Of a stretch of 10,444 nucleotides of DNA, positions 6,066 through 10,444 are shown in pieces. This DNA is from an uncultured Flammeovirgaceae bacterium (lineage in GTDB: Bacteria > Bacteroidota > Bacteroidia > Cytophagales > Cyclobacteriaceae), in contig CAMLLI010000068.1 of NCBI GenBank assembly GCA_946480685.1, forward strand, positions 1 through 10,444, written 5' to 3'. How positions within the stretch are numbered: the first letter of the stretch is position 1; every line of letters begins with the position of its first letter. A program made the position numbers and the translations under genes. Below the pieces are notes generated by a model. That model did no database searches. It was not told where the DNA came from and saw only the letters and a list, made by a program, of their open reading frames with translations.

Positions 6066-7091
6066 ATGAATCAAGAAACGAATCGCAGATCTTTTTTACG
6101 GTCTCTCGGCCTTATTACTGTTGGTGCAACAACCGGAGTTTCTTTCCTGTCTTCCTGTGGAAGTAAACCTTCCGGCGAAAATCAACAGGCAACGGCAGAT
6201 ACAACTGCAACTACTGCGGCAGCTCCGAAAGAGTTGTTCTTTAAAATTTCGTTGGCAGAATGGTCGCTGCACAAATCGCTCTTCGATGGAAAATTAACAA
6301 ACCTCGATTTTCCGGCGAAGGCTAAAAATGACTTCGGTATATCTGCTGTTGAGTATGTAAATCAGTTTTTCAAAGACAAGGCTAAAGATCAGGCATACCT
6401 TGCTGATTTGAGAAAACGTTGTGATGATCTTGGAGTAACCAGTGTATTGATTATGTGTGATGGTGAGGGAGAACTTGGTGATGCCGATGCTAAAAAAAGG
6501 AAACAGGCTGTTGAAAATCATTACAAATGGGTGGAAGCCGCTAAGTTTTTAGGATGTCACTCGATTCGTGTAAATGCTGCAGGCGAAGGTAAACGCGAAG
6601 ATGTAGCGAAAGCAGCAACGGAAGGACTGCGTCAACTTTCTGAGTTTGCAAAAGGTGTAGGTATAAATGTGATTGTTGAAAATCACGGAGGTTTTTCTTC
6701 GGATGGCCAATGGCTGAGCGGCGTTATTGCCGGCACTCAAATGGATAACTGCGGCACGTTGCCAGACTTCGGTAACTTCTGCATTAATCGCACAAAACCA
6801 GAAGCGAACACACCGGAAGCATGGGCAAAGACAAAATGCCTCGAAGAATACGATCGCTATAAAGGTGTACAGGAACTTATGCAATACGCGAAAGGCGTTA
6901 GCGCTAAAACACACGAGTTTGATGCCCAGGGTAATTGCATCGATACAGACTATACCCGCATGCTACCAATTGTGAAAGCAGCAGGTTATACAGGCTATAT
7001 TGGTATTGAGTACGAAGGACAAACACTAAGTGAAGACGAAGGTATACGCGCAACCAAAGCGCTGCTGGAAAAAGCAGGTGCTATTGCATAG
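6066..7091 (+). CDS. Exported sugar phosphate isomerase/epimerase-like TIM-barrel protein (AP endonuclease family 2 fold)
   Basis: 341 residues from ATG 6066. The N-terminus carries a twin-arginine motif (NRRSFLRSL, residues 6-14), a short hydrophobic stretch and a lipobox ending LSSC (Cys31), then an Ala/Thr-rich linker to about residue 54. It should therefore be exported folded by Tat and possibly lipidated. The rest is a xylose-isomerase-like barrel with candidate metal ligands at strand ends: Glu205-Asn206-His207 (VIVENHGG), Asp234 (TLPDFGNF), His283-Glu284 (KTHEFDAQG) and Glu315 (YIGIEYEGQ). Relatives are sugar or inositol isomerases and epimerases with a divalent metal, often secreted in Bacteroidota for carbohydrate use. 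The metal site looks complete, so activity is likely, but the substrate cannot be read from sequence and no sugar transporter or hydrolase is adjacent. It converges with the UbiA gene across 14 bases. Confidence 0.9.
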   Translation: MNQETNRRSFLRSLGLITVGATTGVSFLSSCGSKPSGENQQATADTTATTAAAPKELFFKISLAEWSLHKSLFDGKLTNLDFPAKAKNDFGISAVEYVNQFFKDKAKDQAYLADLRKRCDDLGVTSVLIMCDGEGELGDADAKKRKQAVENHYKWVEAAKFLGCHSIRVNAAGEGKREDVAKAATEGLRQLSEFAKGVGINVIVENHGGFSSDGQWLSGVIAGTQMDNCGTLPDFGNFCINRTKPEANTPEAWAKTKCLEEYDRYKGVQELMQYAKGVSAKTHEFDAQGNCIDTDYTRMLPIVKAAGYTGYIGIEYEGQTLSEDEGIRATKALLEKAGAIA

Positions 7092-7105
7092 TAAGATATA
7101 GTATA

Positions 7106-7996
7106 TCAGAACATCTGCCAAAGCTGGGTAGAATCCAGCAGCAGGTAGATAAAGAATATATTTAAACATGTGGCTGAAATAAAATTCAGCCACATGGTGT
7201 TTTTATGGTTCGCCTTTGTCTCATCTTTTATAACGCGAATGAACCAGTATAAAAAGAAGGCCACTACGGGGAATAATGCTGCTATAAATGACACGCTATA
7301 GTCATTCACAAAGAATGCGTTGAAATAAAGTATATATCCGATCGTAACCACTGCGAACAAAGCGCCTACAAAAAGAAACGTTCCGCGTATACCCAGCATC
7401 AGGCTGAATGTTTTATCTCCGCGCCTGGAATCTTCTTCATGCTGATATACCTGCGTCATGGGATACGTTCCCAACAACATGGCACTGCTCAAGAGGCCGG
7501 GTATAATTACTGAAGCCCGAAGTGCATTCTCTACCGGAAAGCGATTGATGCCAACATAGCACATCACAAATGCAAACAGTCCTTGAAACAGACCAACCGT
7601 TAACCATCCTCCGATTGGATATTTTTTAAGACGTATAGCCGGATGACTATACGCCTTGGAGATCAAACCATAAATGAAAACAAGTACGGCAAAGACAACA
7701 GAGATCTTAACCACCGCTAACACCAGTGCGATAACATCAAACAGTAGTGAAAGATAATATAGTCCTTTCGTCACTTTCGGCGGATTCTTCAATCCGCCTA
7801 TACTCTTTTCATCTTTATCAAAATAACTATTATACCCGTTACTGGCCGGATAAAGAAACAGGTGTATAATAATGAAAGTCCAGAGCAGCGGATTAACACT
7901 AATATTTGGCGAAATAGCCAGACTGAAAAAAAATACCGGCATCAGGTAGTACGAAAACGGTATACGCAGGTGAAGCCAGGCTGAACGCGAAAACAT
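7106..7996 (-). CDS. UbiA-family prenyltransferase-like integral membrane protein
   Basis: 296 residues from ATG 7994-7996 to TGA 7106-7108, close to the usual UbiA length. It is strongly hydrophobic, with about eight or nine transmembrane segments. The two Asp-rich motifs that bind Mg2+-diphosphate in UbiA enzymes are recognisable. The first is ASNGYNSYFDKDEKS (51-65), with Asn56, Asp60 and Asp62 fitting NxxxDxxxD loosely. The second is YQHEEDSRRGDKTFS (184-198), with Asp189 and Asp194. It probably transfers a prenyl group to an aromatic or other acceptor in the inner membrane. It lacks the strict sequence signature that would let me name it MenA, UbiA or a protohaem IX farnesyltransferase. 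It lies 48 bases downstream of radA on the same strand, so the two could share a transcript, though they have no evident functional tie. The geranylgeranyl-reductase-like gene 1.2 kb away is a possible partner. Confidence 0.85.
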   Translation of the reverse strand: MFSRSAWLHLRIPFSYYLMPVFFFSLAISPNISVNPLLWTFIIIHLFLYPASNGYNSYFDKDEKSIGGLKNPPKVTKGLYYLSLLFDVIALVLAVVKISVVFAVLVFIYGLISKAYSHPAIRLKKYPIGGWLTVGLFQGLFAFVMCYVGINRFPVENALRASVIIPGLLSSAMLLGTYPMTQVYQHEEDSRRGDKTFSLMLGIRGTFLFVGALFAVVTIGYILYFNAFFVNDYSVSFIAALFPVVAFFLYWFIRVIKDETKANHKNTMWLNFISATCLNIFFIYLLLDSTQLWQMF

Positions 7997-8044
7997 AGTT
8001 TTAAAGTATATATATTGAAAACGTCATTTATATCATCGGGTAAG

Positions 8045-9418
8045 TTAGCCAAACAATTCCTGGAAAACCTCCGTTAGCTTTCCAAACGCTTTTACCTGTA
8101 TAGTAGTCTTCTTCAAGTCGATTGATTTCTGATTGAACTTCGAAATATATATCTCTTCAAAGCCGAGTTTCTCCGATTCGGAAATCCGTTGCTCAATCCG
8201 ATTTACAGCGCGCAGCTCCCCTCCCAACCCAATCTCGGCAGCAAAACATATTTTGTCAGACACGGGAATCTCTTCCATGGATGATATAATTGAAATACAG
8301 ATCGCGAGATCTATAGCAGGATCTTCTACTTTTATACCACCTGCCATATTCAGGAAAACATCTTGTGTACCCATGCGAAAGCCGCAACGTTTTTCGAGTA
8401 CAGCCAGCAACATGTTCAATCGTTTCTGATCAAAACCGGTAGGCGTTCGTTGTGGCGTGCCGTATGACGCAGGACTCACCAGCGATTGTATCTCGATCAG
8501 TAAAGGTCTGTTTCCTTCTATTGTTGCGCCAATGGTAACACCGCTGAGTTGTCCGTCTTTCTGCGAAATTAAAATCTCCGAAGGGTTGGTAACTTCACGA
8601 AGCCCTGTTCCGAGCATTTCATAAATTCCAATCTCGGAAGTAGAGCCAAAACGATTTTTAGTTGTTCGCAAAATTCTATAGGCTAAATGTCGGTCGCCTT
8701 CAAATTGCAAAACGGTATCCACCATGTGCTCTAACACTTTCGGACCAGCCAGCATACCGTCTTTTGTAATATGACCAATCAGGAAAACGGGCGTATCCGT
8801 TTCTTTGGCAAACTTCATTAGTTCGCCTGCGCATTGACGCACTTGTCCTATACTTCCGGCTGCTGAATCCATTAGCGGAGAGTATAAAGTCTGGATTGAG
8901 TCCACAATTACCAGCTGAGGTTGCAGTGACTCGATCGCCAGAAATATATTCTTGGTATTGGTTTCAGTAAGTATATAGAAGTTCTTGGAAGAGTTACCGA
9001 GTCTGTCGGCCCGCATCTTGATTTGTTGCTCACTTTCTTCACCCGATACATATAGTACGCGCAAGGATTTCAATTGCAATCCTACCTGTAACATGAGTGT
9101 AGATTTACCAATGCCAGGTTCACCACCAATCAGCACAAGAGAACCCTGTACGATGCCTCCGCCCAATACCCGGTTCAACTCATCATCACCGGCATGGATG
9201 CGTGCTTCCGGTGTTGCCTCTATATCTGATAAAGCCTTTGCCTTGATTGACTTTGTACGTGAAGATTCCTGTCGCCACTCATTCTTGTTGCTTTCTTCCT
9301 TGGTTACTAATTCTTCAGCAAACGTATTCCAAGCACTGCACGATGGACATTTACCGAGCCACTTGGCAGATTCGTATCCGCAGCTCTGACAGAAATAGAT
9401 TGTTTTTGCTTTAGCCAA
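8045..9418 (-). CDS. radA: DNA repair protein RadA (Sms)
   Basis: 457 residues, the standard RadA length. An N-terminal C4 zinc finger uses Cys10, Cys13, Cys24 and Cys27 (FCQSCGY, GKCPSCSAW). The RecA-like ATPase domain has Walker A GEPGIGKST (99-107), Walker B LVIVDSIQTL (169-178) and the RadA-specific KNRFGS motif (254-259). The C-terminal Lon-protease-like domain runs from about 285 to the end (ISIISSMEEIPV, FAAEIGLGGELRAVNRIEQR). RadA is a cytoplasmic ATPase that helps process recombination intermediates and drives D-loop branch extension. The start is TTG (9416-9418): it gives the usual MAKAKTIYFC, and an in-frame TAA at 9431-9433 upstream rules out an earlier ATG. All active motifs are intact. 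The gene heads a likely transcript continuing into the UbiA gene and is divergent from the DUF3857 gene, with 119 bases between them. Confidence 0.98.
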   Translation of the reverse strand: MAKAKTIYFCQSCGYESAKWLGKCPSCSAWNTFAEELVTKEESNKNEWRQESSRTKSIKAKALSDIEATPEARIHAGDDELNRVLGGGIVQGSLVLIGGEPGIGKSTLMLQVGLQLKSLRVLYVSGEESEQQIKMRADRLGNSSKNFYILTETNTKNIFLAIESLQPQLVIVDSIQTLYSPLMDSAAGSIGQVRQCAGELMKFAKETDTPVFLIGHITKDGMLAGPKVLEHMVDTVLQFEGDRHLAYRILRTTKNRFGSTSEIGIYEMLGTGLREVTNPSEILISQKDGQLSGVTIGATIEGNRPLLIEIQSLVSPASYGTPQRTPTGFDQKRLNMLLAVLEKRCGFRMGTQDVFLNMAGGIKVEDPAIDLAICISIISSMEEIPVSDKICFAAEIGLGGELRAVNRIEQRISESEKLGFEEIYISKFNQKSIDLKKTTIQVKAFGKLTEVFQELFG

Positions 9419-9439
9419 TTGATAAAATAATTAAGGGTT

Positions 9440-9461
9440 AAAACGCAGCCCCGAAGCTGCG
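9440..9461 (-). terminator. Terminator-like hairpin in the radA leader
   Basis: Read on the minus strand, CGCAGC (9461-9456) and GCTGCG (9449-9444) form six perfect GC-rich pairs around TTCGGG, followed by TTTT and AA. It lies about 22 bases before the radA TTG start. No minus-strand gene lies immediately upstream, so it cannot simply end a preceding gene; it may attenuate radA or define an antisense or leader RNA. The plus strand has A rather than T after the hairpin, so it works only leftward. Confidence 0.5.
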
Positions 9462-9537
9462 AAAAGAATCGATAAAGTTGCACTAATTTTCTTTATACTT
9501 ACGGAACAAATAAATCTAACTAACCTGCCTGTTGTTT

Positions 9538-10444
9538 ATGAGAGCTTTAATGCTTGGCCTCATGGCCACCCTGTCTGTGCATATAGTCTGTGCGCAGAAA
9601 TCTCCTGTTAAATTTGGTGACATCCCGATGGAAGACTTGAAGATGAAGGTCTACGACAAGGATTCTTCTGCCGCTGCCGTAATGCTGGTGGACTATGGTG
9701 AAGCCTATGTATCGGTAACCGCCATTAATGCCACGCTTGTTTTCGAGCGACATGTACGCATCAAAATCCTTACGAAAGAAGGTATGCGCTGGGCCGATGC
9801 CGGTATACCCCTATACCATTCAGGTTCTGCAGAAGAGCGTGTAACAAAACTGAAAGCAACAACCTATAACCTTGAGAATGGTAAAGTTGTTGAAACCGAC
9901 ATGTCGAAGGACGGTGTCTTCAAAGAAAAATTTAACCGTAACATCAACCTTCAGAAATTTACTTTACCCAATGTAAAAGAAGGTTCGGTTATAGAATATT
10001 CCTATACCGTTACATCTGAATTTCTTTCCAATTTTCCGAACTGGCAGTTTCAATACGACATTCCGGTTCGCTGGAGTGAGTACTGGGCGATGTTCCCGGA
10101 ATTTTTCTTTTTTGAAAAGTATATGCAGGGATATATAGCGCCTACATCGTACGAGATCAAGAATAAAGCAAACTCTGACTTCCAGATCCAGGCGCACCAC
10201 TGGGTATCGAAAGATGTACCCGCCTTTAAGGAAGAACCTTTCATGACGTGTGAAGATGACTACGTTTCAAAAATCAATCTTGCACTGTCGCACATCAGCT
10301 TTCCTGGTCAACCGGTGAGAGAGATAATGGGAACATGGTCAAAGCTCAATACCGTGTTGCTGGAAAGTGAAAGTTTCGGTAAAGCTATTTCAGGATCGAA
10401 CTTCCTCAAGAAAAAAGTAGAAGAGATCACGACCGGAATGACTG
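9538..10444 (+). CDS. DUF3857 domain protein (3' truncated by window)
   Basis: The frame opens at ATG 9538-9540 and is still open at the end of the window, giving 302 residues. The N-terminus is a signal peptide (MRALMLGLMATLSVHIVCAQ, cleavage near residue 20), so the protein is exported. DUF3857 is recognised from LVFERHVRIKILTKEGMRW (67-85), a middle TTYNLENGKVVE (108-119), and the diagnostic FTLPNVKEGSVIEYSYTV (141-158) followed by FPNWQFQYDIPVRWSEY. In Bacteroidota this domain usually precedes a transglutaminase-like Cys-His-Asp domain of unknown biological role; that part, if present, lies beyond the window, so activity cannot be judged. Two in-frame Met (9550, 9562) could be alternative starts, but the first gives the most complete signal peptide. 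No clear promoter is seen in 9462-9537; TAATTTTC (9484-9491) resembles the -7 box but has no good -33 element. Confidence 0.9.
   Translation, partial: MRALMLGLMATLSVHIVCAQKSPVKFGDIPMEDLKMKVYDKDSSAAAVMLVDYGEAYVSVTAINATLVFERHVRIKILTKEGMRWADAGIPLYHSGSAEERVTKLKATTYNLENGKVVETDMSKDGVFKEKFNRNINLQKFTLPNVKEGSVIEYSYTVTSEFLSNFPNWQFQYDIPVRWSEYWAMFPEFFFFEKYMQGYIAPTSYEIKNKANSDFQIQAHHWVSKDVPAFKEEPFMTCEDDYVSKINLALSHISFPGQPVREIMGTWSKLNTVLLESESFGKAISGSNFLKKKVEEITTGMT

Noticed and set aside
6549..6914. 121-codon minus-strand frame
   Set aside because: Antisense to the isomerase gene; rich in Cys and Phe as expected of a shadow frame.
7095..7107. GATATAGTATATC palindrome between the isomerase and UbiA genes
   Set aside because: AT-only stem of six pairs with a one-base centre and no T tract; it cannot be a hairpin terminator as it stands and TATA-rich words are common here.
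8985..9389. 134-codon plus-strand frame
   Set aside because: Antisense to the zinc-finger and Walker A regions of radA; no family features.
1..10444. Mobile elements, CRISPR arrays, toxin-antitoxin or defence genes, tRNA/rRNA
   Set aside because: No transposase, integrase, repeat-spacer array, attachment repeat or RNA gene could be found by reading both strands.

Overview
This is an ordinary-looking chromosomal stretch of a Bacteroidota bacterium, most likely of the Cytophagales/Cytophagia type. The inference rests on gene content: a PD40-CarboxypepD_reg-OmpA-like protein of PorE-like architecture, a DUF2911 protein, a single-chain aspartyl protease with a PDZ domain, a Tat/lipobox sugar-isomerase-like protein and a DUF3857 protein. 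Start codons also mostly lack a Shine-Dalgarno sequence, as is usual in that phylum. No mobile element, CRISPR array, tRNA, rRNA or prophage gene is visible. Base composition looks even throughout, so I see no sign of recent transfer.

Layout, left to right. 1-1277 (+): 3' part of an envelope protein with a PD40 propeller, a CarboxypepD_reg-like domain and a diverged OmpA C-terminal domain. 1284-1562 (+): small two-helix membrane protein whose coding sequence contains a strong intrinsic-terminator hairpin (1304-1345). 1571-2125 (-): membrane-anchored DUF2911 protein. 2238-2360 (+): a 40-residue single-helix membrane protein, framed by an AT-rich inverted repeat upstream and a terminator-like hairpin downstream. 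2394-2936 (+): LOG-family phosphoribohydrolase. 2994-4226 (+): secreted aspartyl protease with PDZ. 4230-4700 (-): stand-alone receiver-like protein that lacks the acidic metal-binding pair. 4835-5953 (+): geranylgeranyl-reductase-like FAD oxidoreductase with a TTG start. 6066-7091 (+): exported TIM-barrel sugar isomerase/epimerase. 7106-7996 (-): UbiA-type prenyltransferase. 8045-9418 (-): RadA, also with a TTG start. 9538-10444 (+): N-terminal part of a DUF3857 protein that runs off the window.

The genes alternate strand often and form short units rather than one long operon. Three convergent pairs are packed with gaps of only 8, 3 and 14 bases (1562/1571, 4226/4230, 7091/7106). The only likely multi-gene transcripts are 1-1277 with 1284-1562 (if the internal terminator is overcome), possibly 2238-2360 with 2394-2936, and radA with the UbiA gene. 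A functional link between the FAD reductase and the UbiA protein is plausible, since both families act on isoprenoid or quinone-type substrates, but they are on opposite strands and the link is inference.

I found no convincing new multi-gene system. The most interesting points are the terminator buried in a coding sequence, the 40-residue membrane protein, the acidic-pair-less receiver, a 21-base-spaced direct repeat upstream of the isomerase gene, and a terminator-like hairpin in the radA leader.
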